From: Gammaproteobacteria bacterium 42_54_T18 | Lineage (GTDB): Bacteria > Pseudomonadota > Gammaproteobacteria > Pseudomonadales > Ketobacteraceae | Direction of reading: 5' to 3' | Assembly: GCA_002163245.1 (NCBI GenBank) | Contig: MAAL01000084.1 | Span: 1-64,000 of the forward strand | DNA length: 64,000 nucleotides | Shown: positions 1 through 9,203 of the stretch, in pieces | How positions within the stretch are numbered: the stretch's first letter is position 1 | Layout: each line of letters starts with the position of its first letter | Position numbers and translations under genes: made by a program | The notes under the pieces: model-generated | Database searches by the model: none | Seen by the model: only the letters and a program-made list of their open reading frames with translations | Told to the model about the DNA's origin: nothing

Positions 1-105
1 CTTTTTGATCGAAGAAATTTGTACGATTTGTTCTCGCCACCAATTGATGACGAGCCAGATAAAAACAAACAGTTGTCGATGTTATGAAACTGTGGGACAG
101 CAGTG
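1..105 (+). mobile_element. 3' end of an IS4-family insertion sequence (cut by window edge)
   Basis: Bases 1-87 encode the last 28 residues of a transposase (beginning LFDRRNLYDLF, stop TGA at 85-87). They line up with the C-terminus of the complete IS4-family transposase at 47159-48346 (LFERKSLKEIF). The terminal repeat AAACTGTGGGACAGCAGTG at 87-105 differs by one base from the right terminal repeat of that complete element. The two transposases are related but clearly not identical, so this is a different IS of the same group. Its 3' end points into the window and abuts the porin gene. Confidence 0.85.
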
Positions 106-106
106 A

Positions 107-1135
107 CCATCAATAATAATCCTATTTTTTAGCCCTTTTACATGGTCCGCTGGCAACAAAATAGATATTTCAGGATTTATGACTATGGGTTTTTCAGTTA
201 CCGATAACGAAGATAATTATCTCATTCAGAGGTATAGCGACGATAAAAGTTTTTCTTCAGAATCTTTGCTTGGGTTGCAAATTGATACCCGTCTCAATGA
301 AAAGGTTCGATTATCGAGCCAGCTGGTAGCGCACGCACTTAATGACTTTAAGGTTGAGGCAGAATGGCTTTACATTAATTATCAAATATCTCCATCCCTC
401 ACTGCAAGAGCTGGGCGTTTGCGATTACCTCTTTATGCAACGTCATCATATGTCCAGGTCAACAGCGCTTACACCTGGGTAGCGCCTCCAGGAGAGGTTT
501 ATGGACAAACACCCTTCACTCGGTATCACGGTGCTGATTTTCTTTATCGTTTTTCATCTGGCGACACGAACTACAGCGCAAAAATATTTGGAGGTGGAAC
601 GAAAGATAAAATAGTTGCCTTTGGCGTGTTGAGCGATATTGAGTTGAAAAGCACATACGGAACGAGAATAACTGCAGAAAATGATTTATTTAAGGCTCAC
701 ATTGCTTACATGCACACCAAAGCGATTATTGACATTCAGGTTTTGGTTTTAGAGCTAGAAGCCAATTTCTATACTGCTGGGCTAACCTTATCTTACGGGG
801 AGTGGGAATCAACTTTTGAATGGGCAAGAACAGATTCAGACAGTTCCGCTCTTGGAGTCGTTGACGGCGCTTATTTTACGCAATCACGGGCCTTTGGAGA
901 TTGGACCCCTTATATTACTTACGGTGTAATGAAAACAGATGAGGTCGATGATGTTAGGAAAAAAGACTCGTATAGTGCATCGATCGGCGTCAGATATGAC
1001 GATGAGTCTAACTTAACGTGGAAAGGGGAGTTACATCACGGAAAAGGAGAAGACGGTAAACGCGGGCAGTTCGGCTCCGCTCCTGTTGACTCTAGTGTAA
1101 ATTTGCTAAGGCTAACCGTGAGTACTACTTTCTAG
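107..1135 (+). pseudogene. outer-membrane porin-like beta-barrel protein, 5' end removed by IS insertion
   Basis: The reading frame is open from base 107, directly at the IS boundary, and no start codon lies before ATG 179. The residues ahead of that ATG read as the end of a signal peptide (ILFFSPFTWSAG) followed by the first barrel strand (NKIDISGFMTMGFS), so the start and most of the signal sequence were lost to the IS. The rest alternates aromatic and polar residues like a 14-18-strand barrel and ends in a terminal Phe (LTVSTTF), the usual BAM recognition signal. It resembles porin-like proteins of marine gammaproteobacteria found beside small PstS-like proteins, and such a gene follows 11 bp downstream. 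Translation from ATG 179 would give a 318-residue protein without an export signal, so I call it broken. Substrate is unknown. Confidence 0.7.
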
Positions 1136-1146
1136 GAGGGGAAACC

Positions 1147-1635
1147 ATGCTTTATTTAAGAAAATTACGTAATTATATTTATAAAAAAACCTCGTTACGA
1201 TCAGGGCTACGTAGCACAATATTACTATCCAGCCTTGTGCTAATTCCCTGCTCTAGTACACACTCCTACGCAGAAGAAATTGCTGTTGTAGTTAACGCCA
1301 CCAATCGGATCAGTACGATCACCCCAGAAGAATTACGCGCTATATTTATGGCGCAACGTTTCACATTTGGGGATGGAAGTGAAGCAATTGTTGTCAACTT
1401 GGGTAGAAAGAACCCTGTTAAAAATGACTTCTACAAGAAAGCGACAGGGCTATCCGCAAAAAAAATCAAAAGAAAATGGGCGGCAGCGGCGTTCTCCGGA
1501 CAAACGGAATTTCCTGAGGAATTTAAAACAGCGCCCGCACTCATAAGTTGGATTAAGGAAAATAAAAACACTATCGGTTATCTAGCAATAGAGGATGTTA
1601 CAAGCGACGTCAAAGTCATTATGCTCCTACCTTGA
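1147..1635 (+). CDS. small periplasmic PstS-like substrate-binding domain protein
   Basis: A 162-residue secreted protein. A basic N-terminus and hydrophobic stretch (about residues 20-42, ending HSYAEE) form a signal peptide; the mature part starts IAVVVNATN and contains TITPEELRAIFMAQ, typical of short phosphate-ABC-transporter-like binding proteins of about 140 residues. These encode one lobe of the PstS fold and usually occur without an ABC permease. A strong ribosome site (AGGAGG) lies just before ATG 1147, and the gene starts 11 bp after the porin gene, so the two were probably co-transcribed. The insertion that cut the porin may have separated this gene from its own promoter. The ligand cannot be inferred. 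The stretch 1636-1875 after it carries no gene but holds the operator-like palindrome listed next. Confidence 0.7.
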   Translation: MLYLRKLRNYIYKKTSLRSGLRSTILLSSLVLIPCSSTHSYAEEIAVVVNATNRISTITPEELRAIFMAQRFTFGDGSEAIVVNLGRKNPVKNDFYKKATGLSAKKIKRKWAAAAFSGQTEFPEEFKTAPALISWIKENKNTIGYLAIEDVTSDVKVIMLLP

Positions 1636-1806
1636 GTTAGATAATGCGGTATTTCACTATTCCGTTTAGGACGTGTTTTTTGTGAATACCCATTAAAATA
1701 GAACCAGCCTCAGCGAATGTTTTATATGCTGTAGGCTGTTTTTACGCTTGCTTCTACCCCCCGTGTTATCACGCATGCGTTAAAAAGCATCAATTTTTGT
1801 TGACAA

Positions 1807-1824
1807 TTGGTTGGTTGACCAACA
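1807..1824. promoter_or_regulatory. putative TetR-type operator upstream of the PF10118/FMO genes
   Basis: TTGGTTGGTTGACCAACA, with core palindrome GTTGGT-TG-ACCAAC, lies 51 bp before the start of the 1876 gene. It matches 15 of 18 bases of the palindrome at 15527-15544 upstream of alkB and shares its first 11 bases with a sequence just upstream of the TetR gene (31794-31811). Position and palindromy suit a repressor site; binding is inferred. Confidence 0.5.
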
Positions 1825-1875
1825 TCATGACCATGTAGTCGTTTGAATTATTAATTTTTTGCCCTAGGGGGGTGT

Positions 1876-2760
1876 ATGTCAAAAATACCGTCGATACAAC
1901 CGAGAAAAACCAGCTTTGATGTTAGTAACGTAAAGCCACTGTGGAATGGCGGTGATGCCGTTATGACCCGTTTCTTTGATGCACTCTCTGTTAATTTTCC
2001 AGATGGAGAGCGGTTTTTTATACAGTCGGTTAGAAATTACCAAGATGATATTTCAGACCCTAAACTACGACAAGATATTAGAGACTTCATACGTCAGGAA
2101 GCTCAGCACGGTATTGTGCATGACAAGTTTAATGAAATAATGGAAAAGCAGGGTGTGAGTGTCGATAAAATCGTTAAAAATACTCAGACTTATTTAGGTT
2201 TTTTCCAAAAATATATGCCTAAAAAGCACCAACTTGCGTTGACCGCTGCGCTTGAACATTTCACCGCCACCTTGGGTGAAGGTATTCTTGAAAACGAAGC
2301 CGTTTTTAAAGATGCCGACCCTATAATGCGGGCACTATTTATGTGGCACGCAATAGAAGAAGTTGAGCACAAAGCGGTTGCTTTTGATGTTTATGAAGAA
2401 GCCACAGGCGGTGGTTATGTCACTCGGGTTGTTGCACTACTATCCGCAACTGTAATGGTTCATGTGCTTTTATCTCCCGTTTTCTGGCATATGCTAAAAA
2501 TTGATGGGTCAAACCGTCAACCGCTAAAAATTGCTCGTGGGTTAAACCGTTTCTATGGACGAAAAGGTTTTCTAACGCGTATGTTGCCTACCTATTTGGC
2601 ATGGTTTAAACCCGGTTTTCACCCCTGGGATACAGGAATACCAAAAGAAGTCGATCTATGGCTTAAAGAATATAATAAACAGCAAGATCCGCTGGCTGCA
2701 TCAGAGGCGGTGTTGGGTAGATTGAACCAAGATACGCTAGAACAAAGTCATGCCGCATAA
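1876..2760 (+). CDS. PF10118-type putative metal-dependent hydrolase (ferritin-like di-iron protein)
   Basis: 294 residues of the family annotated as predicted metal-dependent hydrolase. Three helix motifs carry the conserved metal-ligand pattern: FIRQEAQHGIVHDKFN (about 75-90), ALEHFTATLGE (about 125-135) and WHAIEEVEHKAVAFDVY (about 156-172). Regular E..H spacing suggests a di-iron four-helix bundle. A hydrophobic segment at about 185-205 may anchor it to the membrane. The chemistry of the family is not established. Here it lies 39 bp ahead of a flavin monooxygenase, so a joint oxidative step on a lipid-like substrate is plausible. The gene follows the putative TetR operator and starts after a GGGGGG-rich leader. 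Confidence 0.75.
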   Translation: MSKIPSIQPRKTSFDVSNVKPLWNGGDAVMTRFFDALSVNFPDGERFFIQSVRNYQDDISDPKLRQDIRDFIRQEAQHGIVHDKFNEIMEKQGVSVDKIVKNTQTYLGFFQKYMPKKHQLALTAALEHFTATLGEGILENEAVFKDADPIMRALFMWHAIEEVEHKAVAFDVYEEATGGGYVTRVVALLSATVMVHVLLSPVFWHMLKIDGSNRQPLKIARGLNRFYGRKGFLTRMLPTYLAWFKPGFHPWDTGIPKEVDLWLKEYNKQQDPLAASEAVLGRLNQDTLEQSHAA

Positions 2761-2799
2761 GGTACCTCTATTTTTTAAACATGGGCATAGGATTTTAAA

Positions 2800-4323
2800 A
2801 TGATATCAAATTCACATTATGGCGTTTTGATTATTGGAGCGGGGCTTTCCGGTATTGGTGCGGCATGCCACCTTAACCGACACTGTCCTGATATTCGTTA
2901 TGGAATCATTGAGCAACGCAGTCGTATTGGTGGTACCTGGGATATTTTTAAGTATCCAGGCATTAGATCGGACTCTGACATGTACACCTTGGGATATAAT
3001 TTCCGCCCTTGGACCGATACCAAGATGCTTGCGGATGGACCTTCTATTCGTCAGTATATTGATGACACTGCCACTGAAAATGATGTTAAGAAAAATATAT
3101 TATTTGAAAAAAAGATCTCCCAGATTAGCTGGTCTAGCGCTAACAGCTGCTGGTCCGTCACCTTCATTGACCAAGCAGATGGCACTGAGAGCATTCTAAC
3201 CTGTGATTTTGTTTTTTCTTGTACAGGATATTATCGGTACGATAAAGGCTACACACCAGAATTCCCTAATGCAGAAAAGTTTGGTGGGGACATTATACAC
3301 CCTCAAAACTGGCCTGATAATTATGACTACAAAGGCAAGCGCGTGGTAGTCATAGGAAGTGGGGCCACGGCAGTGACACTAATACCGGCCATGGCCGATA
3401 AGACTGCTCACATAACCATGCTGCAGCGTTCACCAACTTACGTTGCATCGGTACCAGAGAATGACCTAGTCTCAGAAAAACTTAGAAAAGTGATACCTGA
3501 AATGTTGGTGTATCGACTAGCGCGAGCGCGTAATATTCTGTTGCAGCGCTCGGTATATGAACTCTCCATGAAAAAGCCATTAGTCGTAAAGAAACTATTG
3601 CTAGCCGCCACAAAAAAGCAGCTTGGGCCTGATGTTGATATAGCCCATTTTGAACCGAATTATAACCCTTGGGAAGAACGTTTGTGCGCGGTACCAAAAG
3701 GCGACCTATTTAAGGTTCTTCGAGAAGGTAAAGCCTCTGTCGTAACCGATCAAATTGATACATTCACAGAAAAAGGCATCCAACTTAAGTCCGGAAAGCA
3801 TTTGGATGCAGATATTATTATCACTGCAACCGGGCTAAATTTGCAGTTGATCGGTGGCGCAGATATTTTTGTAGATAACAAAAAACTCAATATAGCTGAT
3901 GAGATGATGTATAAAGGGCTAATGATGGAAGGGGTTCCTAACTTCGCGCTAATGTTTGGATATACCAACTCATCATGGACACTAAAATCCGATATAGCCA
4001 GTGAATTTGTTTGTCGTTTGTTAAACCATATGCGTCGTATCAATGCTGAAAAAGTCGTACCTGTTGATACTGAAAGCAACATTAGCGACTTGAATTTTCT
4101 AAATCTTCGGTCTGGATATGTTAGTCGAGCCGACAGTCAATTACCGCGACAAGGTAAAAAATCACCTTGGAAAAATTTGGATAACTATCTTCAGGATCGA
4201 TCAGCCCTTCGTGAAGGCGATCTAAACGATGGGTTCTTGATTTTCTATCGTAATGGAAAGCTTCTAATTAAGTCAGAAAACAAAAAACTATCAAAACGTA
4301 TTCGATCTCTTATTCCAATTTAG
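2800..4323 (+). CDS. flavin-containing monooxygenase / Baeyer-Villiger-type NAD(P)H oxidoreductase
   Basis: 507 residues. FAD-binding Rossmann motif GAGLSG at about 13-18; the class B monooxygenase fingerprint FGGDIIHPQNWP at about 164-175; NADPH-binding GSGATA at about 187-192. The region after the first motif (GGTWDIFKYPGIRSD) is typical of Baeyer-Villiger monooxygenases and related FMOs, which insert oxygen next to a ketone or oxidise soft nucleophiles. The usual length is 490-550 residues, so the gene is complete. It is probably co-transcribed with the PF10118 gene before it. In this catabolic setting it could convert a ketone derived from subterminal oxidation into an ester; the substrate is inferred only from context. 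Confidence 0.85.
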   Translation: MISNSHYGVLIIGAGLSGIGAACHLNRHCPDIRYGIIEQRSRIGGTWDIFKYPGIRSDSDMYTLGYNFRPWTDTKMLADGPSIRQYIDDTATENDVKKNILFEKKISQISWSSANSCWSVTFIDQADGTESILTCDFVFSCTGYYRYDKGYTPEFPNAEKFGGDIIHPQNWPDNYDYKGKRVVVIGSGATAVTLIPAMADKTAHITMLQRSPTYVASVPENDLVSEKLRKVIPEMLVYRLARARNILLQRSVYELSMKKPLVVKKLLLAATKKQLGPDVDIAHFEPNYNPWEERLCAVPKGDLFKVLREGKASVVTDQIDTFTEKGIQLKSGKHLDADIIITATGLNLQLIGGADIFVDNKKLNIADEMMYKGLMMEGVPNFALMFGYTNSSWTLKSDIASEFVCRLLNHMRRINAEKVVPVDTESNISDLNFLNLRSGYVSRADSQLPRQGKKSPWKNLDNYLQDRSALREGDLNDGFLIFYRNGKLLIKSENKKLSKRIRSLIPI

Positions 4324-4470
4324 ATCAATTGATTTCATATAACGTATCAATAGTCAAACCCATTGAATACATGGGCGTTGGGGCACGGAAACATAACAGA
4401 TCACTTTTGACGTATTCTTTACACTGACTGAAGGCACTATTTTTATTCCCTTCAATATTCATGGATATTC

Positions 4471-4515
4471 TTTAAGATCAACCAGTGGGTAAAACACCCC
4501 CTGGTTGATCTTAAA
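4471..4515. terminator. perfect 15-bp inverted repeat after the FMO gene
   Basis: Arms TTTAAGATCAACCAG (4471-4485) and CTGGTTGATCTTAAA (4501-4515) are exact complements, with a loop whose GGG/CCC could extend the stem. It lies 147 bp after the FMO stop and 117 bp before the TonB receptor, in the otherwise empty stretch 4324-4632. The A/T bases at both feet allow it to end transcription in either direction, although there is no long T run. Confidence 0.55.
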
Positions 4516-4632
4516 TTTCGGCTCCGTCTACGCCCTTATTTGTCTAGGTCAAGGTTTGCGTGAACAACCAATAACGCTACACTAATAACAACGCTTCTCA
4601 AAAACGCTTCATTGGCAAATGGCATTAGTGTG

Positions 4633-6648
4633 ATGAATAAATTTCATACGATCATATTGGCGACATACCTCTTAAATCTGTGTACTCCAGCGTACTCAAG
4701 AAGTGAAATTATCGGATATGATGTATTCAATTTGACATTAGAGGAATTATTGAACGTCGAGGTCATTACAGCCTCTAAAACACTGGAGGGGCAATGGTCT
4801 GCTCCTAGCGTCATGACAGTGATCAGCGCCGAGGAAATTCAATTATTTGGCTCCCGAAGTCTTGCTGAAGTACTACAGAAAGTGGTTGGGATTCAACCGT
4901 ATTTTTCTTCGACTTACGGGCTAAACTTTCTTTCGGTTCGTGGGGATACTCAATCAAACGTTGACGCGCGAACGTTAGTCCTAGTTGATGGTAGGCCCAT
5001 GTTTCGAAGTTCCATTACACACGGATCGAATGTCACACCTTATACGTTGTTTCCTGTAGAAACATTACAGCGAATTGAAGTCATACGGGGACCTGGTTCA
5101 GTACTTTATGGCTCAGGGGCGTTTTCTTCTGTGATTAACTTAATCACAGAAGATTCCAAAGAATCCAATGCGAGCGTGAAAATTGGTATTGGTTCGTTTG
5201 ATACCTTTGACGCCACATTAAATGCTAGCTATTTCAACAACGATGTATCATTTCAATCAGCTACGCGATTTATTGACCAAAGTGGAGATGATTTTAATGC
5301 AGTTGGTGTAGATGGGATCCCAACACAAACTAAATACTTCAATAATTCCAGTTTTTTAAGTCAGAACACATTACGATGGCAAGGGCTTAAGGCATCCCTC
5401 ATACGATCGAGGATTGAGCGGATGGTTTGGTTTCCTTCATTACAAGTAAAGGAAGACGACGTACCTCGGTTTGAAAACGAATTAACCAGCATTGACATGG
5501 AGTACAGCTGGAAAATTAATCATTCATTGACTGTCACCGCCAATTCTTCTTTTCATCGTGAGGATTATTTAAATGTCTTTAACTCTACAGATGATGACAT
5601 CGCTAGTCATACCATTGATGGCCGAGCATACAATGAAGATTACACCTATGAAATAACAGTATTCGGCAACCATAATTCGGTAGGAGTAAACTATGTTGTC
5701 GGTTTGGTACGCGACAGGTCTACCGGAGAAGACTCGGCAGATCCAGAGAATCCATTCAGTTTGCCAACATTCAGCCCCGGCTCTTGGGATTACTGGATCA
5801 ATTCTGCTTTTTTTCAAGGCAATTATGCGTTTAATAATCATTTATCTATCACTGTTGGCGCTCAATATAATGACCCTGATTTTGCCTCTGGTGACATCTC
5901 ACCTCGGCTTGGGCTTGTAGGTAACCACCCCAGTGGCTTTGGGTTTAAGCTGCTCTACGGTGAAGCTTTCAGAGCGCCTGTGGTAGCTGAGCGTTTTTTT
6001 GTTGGTAGTAGAACGATTGGTAATCCTAATTTGAAGAATGAGCTCATTGCCACAACTGAACTTCAGCTAGCACACCATACCGACAAAAGTGAAATATCCC
6101 TAACCCTCTACAAAAGTGAATTAACGGAAATTATCAACTCCTTTCCAGTACCCGGTTCTACGCTTTTGCAAACAGAAAACCAGGGGGAACGGTCACTACA
6201 AGGCATTGAAATAGAAGGTAAACTCAACTTCTTAGCACGCTGGTATTTAACGGGTAACTATTCTTGGCAACAGAATGAGTCTGACGGCACCACCGATGCA
6301 ACTCTACAGCCTCGATGGTTAGCAAATATAGGGCTGGGAATTAGAGACTCCAATTACCACATAGGGCTATTTGATACCATTCTTAGTCGCTATAGAAAAA
6401 CGAGGCTAATCAACCCTGAGGCATTGACCGTGAACCCTGACAGTGAAATCTATCATTTGGTAAGCGCGTCCACAAGTTGGTATTTCGATAAGAGTACATT
6501 TAACGGTAAAACTGTCGAACTAAAATTATCGGTTAACAATTTATTAGATGAGGACATCAACATTCCAGATTTTTCGACCTATTCACTGAACACCGTACCA
6601 GGGGGATCAGGTCGTTCTGTTTTAGCCTCAATTAAATTAGGGATTTGA
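4633..6648 (+). CDS. TonB-dependent outer-membrane receptor
   Basis: I start at ATG 4633 rather than the upstream TTG because it gives a clean signal peptide (MNKFHTIILATYLLNLCTPAYS). The mature protein has the short N-terminal helix seen in many receptors (LTLEELLNVEVITASK), a plug domain (about 50-160, with VLVDGRPMF and IEVIRGPGSVLYGSGAFSS) and a barrel ending in an outer-membrane C-terminus (VLASIKLGI). At about 671 residues it is of normal size. Such receptors import iron complexes, cobalamin or hydrophobic and bulky substrates using the TonB-ExbBD system. Its place between the FMO and the hydroxylase operon suggests uptake of a hydrocarbon or terpenoid, or of iron for the di-iron enzymes; the sequence cannot decide. 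Confidence 0.9.
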   Translation: MNKFHTIILATYLLNLCTPAYSRSEIIGYDVFNLTLEELLNVEVITASKTLEGQWSAPSVMTVISAEEIQLFGSRSLAEVLQKVVGIQPYFSSTYGLNFLSVRGDTQSNVDARTLVLVDGRPMFRSSITHGSNVTPYTLFPVETLQRIEVIRGPGSVLYGSGAFSSVINLITEDSKESNASVKIGIGSFDTFDATLNASYFNNDVSFQSATRFIDQSGDDFNAVGVDGIPTQTKYFNNSSFLSQNTLRWQGLKASLIRSRIERMVWFPSLQVKEDDVPRFENELTSIDMEYSWKINHSLTVTANSSFHREDYLNVFNSTDDDIASHTIDGRAYNEDYTYEITVFGNHNSVGVNYVVGLVRDRSTGEDSADPENPFSLPTFSPGSWDYWINSAFFQGNYAFNNHLSITVGAQYNDPDFASGDISPRLGLVGNHPSGFGFKLLYGEAFRAPVVAERFFVGSRTIGNPNLKNELIATTELQLAHHTDKSEISLTLYKSELTEIINSFPVPGSTLLQTENQGERSLQGIEIEGKLNFLARWYLTGNYSWQQNESDGTTDATLQPRWLANIGLGIRDSNYHIGLFDTILSRYRKTRLINPEALTVNPDSEIYHLVSASTSWYFDKSTFNGKTVELKLSVNNLLDEDINIPDFSTYSLNTVPGGSGRSVLASIKLGI

Positions 6649-6746
6649 ATTTGGAAAGGGTACAAAAAACAATGGCAAAGGTAGCAGTGATAATTATCTT
6701 TGGTATGCGCATATGGGCATATGGGCATCCATAGCAGCCCAGGAAA

Positions 6747-6794
6747 AATGCCTATTTACCTTTCAAACATATTCTTTATAGGTAAATAGGCATT
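6747..6794. terminator. bidirectional terminator between convergent genes
   Basis: Perfect 14-bp arms AATGCCTATTTACC (6747-6760) and GGTAAATAGGCATT (6781-6794) separated by 20 nt, exactly between the TonB receptor (plus) and the hydroxylase operon (minus). A small tandem repeat, CATATGGG, precedes it near 6709-6726. Confidence 0.65.
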
Positions 6795-6797
6795 CCA

Positions 6798-7985
6798 TTA
6801 TGCTGCGTTATATATTTTTGACTGTAAATTGGCGTCCCGGAACCTGTTGATACCACTACGTTCATTGGCCTTCTTGGCTAAAATCAACTCTTCTTTGGTT
6901 GCATATTGTTGATCCCAAGCAAGTACCTTTGGTGTCATTAGTTTGTGCCATAGAGGTGGAAACAAGGCAATAGTAATAGTCGCAAGGTATCCATTGATCA
7001 TCATAGGAGCGTCCGGGTATGGCTTTAAATCTTGGTACGGTACATCGCCGTCTGCATGGTGATGTGAGTGGCGCGTCAAATTAAACATAGCCCATGAACT
7101 TACGCGTTTATTGGTGTTCCAGGAGTGACGTGGTTGTACTGGAACCGATGGATCTCTAACCATACCATAATGTTCCATGTAGTTTACAATCTCCAGCAGT
7201 GCCTTTCCCCATAATCCGCATGCTATAAAAAACATCATTACTGGCAAGCCGCCAATGATGAATGCAGCCAATACAATAGATAGGCTCATTAGGTGGCCAC
7301 GTATAACGCCATTCCCAAGTGATAATGCCGACTTTCCTCGCTTACCTAAACGCTTCTTTTCGATATCCCAAGCACTGATATTACCTTTGATGGTTGAAGC
7401 AAGGATATGAAAATATACATTTCGTCCACGGGGTGCCGTGGCAGGATCGGATATGGTTGATACATATCGGTGGTGCCCATATACATGCTCAATTGAAAAT
7501 ATAGTGTCGAAGCTAAACGCGAGTAACCAACGACCGATAAACATAGACGTTGGATCCCAGGTTCTATGCGTTAATTCATGGGCGGTGATTGTGCCTATCA
7601 TACCAATCATCAGTCCGGTAACGATTCCCGTCGAAACGTGATGTATCCACGTTGTAGCATCGCGTGCTGCAAGAATATCGTATCCTGATAGCTCGGTAAT
7701 GAATGCGCCGAATTGCAAAGGGTCACCAGAACTCATGCTCCATGCCGCCGCAAAAACAATGGCACTTAGTAATGGTAATGCAAACCATAATTGGATAGTG
7801 AGTATTGCCGGATGTGAAAATGTTGGTGTGCTTGTATCATCACCCAAAACGGCATCGCCAATAATATAGGCCATAAATATTGCAACTAGCCCGACCGATA
7901 TGTATGCACCACCCGCTAAGATTGAAGCCAGTGCAACAATTCCGATAATGTGAAATATAAAGTATTTTAAATAGTGAAATATCAT
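6798..7985 (-). CDS. XylM/AlkB-family membrane di-iron hydroxylase
   Basis: 395 residues with several membrane segments in the first 260. The histidine clusters that bind the two irons are HELTHR (136-141), EHVYGHHRYV (166-175) and NLTRHSHHH (302-310), with NYMEHYGMVR and RHSWN between. The motif HELTHR, rather than the HE(L/M)GHK of true alkane hydroxylases, and the co-encoded ferredoxin reductase 12 bp upstream, resemble the two-component xylene (XylMA) and p-cymene (CymAa/Ab) monooxygenases. It would hydroxylate a terminal or benzylic methyl group in the inner membrane. The actual substrate (alkylaromatic, terpene or alkane) is not decided by sequence. A perfect intergenic hairpin follows its stop. 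Confidence 0.85.
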   Translation of the reverse strand: MIFHYLKYFIFHIIGIVALASILAGGAYISVGLVAIFMAYIIGDAVLGDDTSTPTFSHPAILTIQLWFALPLLSAIVFAAAWSMSSGDPLQFGAFITELSGYDILAARDATTWIHHVSTGIVTGLMIGMIGTITAHELTHRTWDPTSMFIGRWLLAFSFDTIFSIEHVYGHHRYVSTISDPATAPRGRNVYFHILASTIKGNISAWDIEKKRLGKRGKSALSLGNGVIRGHLMSLSIVLAAFIIGGLPVMMFFIACGLWGKALLEIVNYMEHYGMVRDPSVPVQPRHSWNTNKRVSSWAMFNLTRHSHHHADGDVPYQDLKPYPDAPMMINGYLATITIALFPPLWHKLMTPKVLAWDQQYATKEELILAKKANERSGINRFRDANLQSKIYNAA

Positions 7986-7997
7986 GTATTTACCTGC

Positions 7998-9032
7998 CTA
8001 ATTGGATAATGGTTGATGTTCTGAGATAAAGCGATCCGCGAACATGCGGCTCTTCGGTATGCCTATTGACGCTAGTTGCTCCATGCTTTGATCAATCATT
8101 GCGGGGGGGCCACATAAATATACTTCCCACTCCGCTTTGGGTTGACGCTTAATCTCATCACCGACCCAACCTCGGCTACCGGCCCACTCGCTATTTTCCG
8201 GTTCTTCGGAAAGCACTTGAGAAAATACAAACATAGACTTCCACTGCTTTGACAGCTCACCAATCTCATCTAGGTAATACAAATCTTTCTGTGAGCGAGC
8301 ACCAAACAGTAATGTGACGGGACGATTGCCGCCATAAACCAGCGCTTCTTGAAGCAAAGCAACAACTGGAGCTAGGCCACTACCACCAGCGATAAATAGA
8401 AGAGGGGAAAGTGATGAAGGATCTTGTAGGTAGAAATCACCCATCGGAGCTTCTACAACTACAGGCTCATCGATTAGATTTTCATTATTCACCAGTGGTG
8501 ATATTTTTCCGTTGGGAACTTCTCTAACAAAGAAACGAATAAGTGATGCATCTTGCTGGGGTTCAGATGCAAACGAATAGGGCCTTGAAACATCGGAAAA
8601 GTTTTTTAACGTAATTCTTGCATATTGCCCTGCTTTAAAACGAATCGGTTCTTCTAACCGTATGTCCAACTGTGTAATGTCATGGGTTAATTTTTTCTGT
8701 CCAAAAACCACACCTGTAATCTGACGAGCAACCGCAGCGGAAAGATCTACATTCAATATTACGTCAGTTTTGGGTATGCTTTGACAGGCTAGAATATAGT
8801 TGTTCTGCAAGTCTTCTGCCGAAAGTATGTAACCCGCATCGGTAAGTTGCTTTACTTTGCCGCTGACTAATTGGCATTTACAGGCTGCGCAACCGCCCAC
8901 TTTACAACTATAAGGGAAGTTGACTCCTTGTTTTAATGCACTTTTCAATATCGTTTCCTTCTCGGTAACGATAAAGGAATCAGCACTGTTAAGTGTTATT
9001 GATTTTTCCTTTTTTGAGAATATTGAAAACAT
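7998..9032 (-). CDS. NAD(P)H:ferredoxin reductase component (2Fe-2S plus FAD) of the XylM-like hydroxylase
   Basis: 344 residues in the order [2Fe-2S] ferredoxin, FAD domain, NAD domain. Plant-type cluster cysteines are C43, C48, C51 and C83 (SCKVGGCAACKC). FAD binding is shown by RPYSFAS at 150-156, NAD binding by AGGSGLAP near 218 and CGPPAM near 309. Size and order match XylA and CymAb, which pass electrons from NADH directly to the membrane hydroxylase without a rubredoxin. It is the first gene of the operon with the hydroxylase. Its upstream region contains two direct repeats fitting an AraC-type regulator. Confidence 0.88.
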   Translation of the reverse strand: MFSIFSKKEKSITLNSADSFIVTEKETILKSALKQGVNFPYSCKVGGCAACKCQLVSGKVKQLTDAGYILSAEDLQNNYILACQSIPKTDVILNVDLSAAVARQITGVVFGQKKLTHDITQLDIRLEEPIRFKAGQYARITLKNFSDVSRPYSFASEPQQDASLIRFFVREVPNGKISPLVNNENLIDEPVVVEAPMGDFYLQDPSSLSPLLFIAGGSGLAPVVALLQEALVYGGNRPVTLLFGARSQKDLYYLDEIGELSKQWKSMFVFSQVLSEEPENSEWAGSRGWVGDEIKRQPKAEWEVYLCGPPAMIDQSMEQLASIGIPKSRMFADRFISEHQPLSN

Positions 9033-9099
9033 AATTTCCTACTAGCGTTGCAATTTTTCGTATCATACGCAACATCCTCTAATCTCAGGGGGGTATTCC

Positions 9100-9138
9100 T
9101 TGACACTAATAGGGTAATTATTGACACTTTAAGGGTGA
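9100..9138. promoter_or_regulatory. two direct repeats 21 bp apart, putative AraC-regulator site
   Basis: TTGACACTAATAGGGTAA (9100-9117) and TTGACACTTTAAGGGTGA (9121-9138) share 14 of 18 bases and are spaced exactly 21 bp apart, two helical turns, as in classical AraC half-site pairs. They lie 68-106 bp upstream of the reductase/hydroxylase operon and next to the 3' end of an AraC-family gene. Confidence 0.55.
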
Positions 9139-9203
9139 GGATGGGTTTATGGGAAAGTGGAACAAGATAATGGAAAGACACACCGATGAAAAACTGTTAC
9201 AAG

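Noticed and set aside
8996-9181. Minus-strand frame overlapping the start of the ferredoxin reductase
   Set aside because: It overlaps the reductase start and the direct-repeat operator and has no recognisable protein features.
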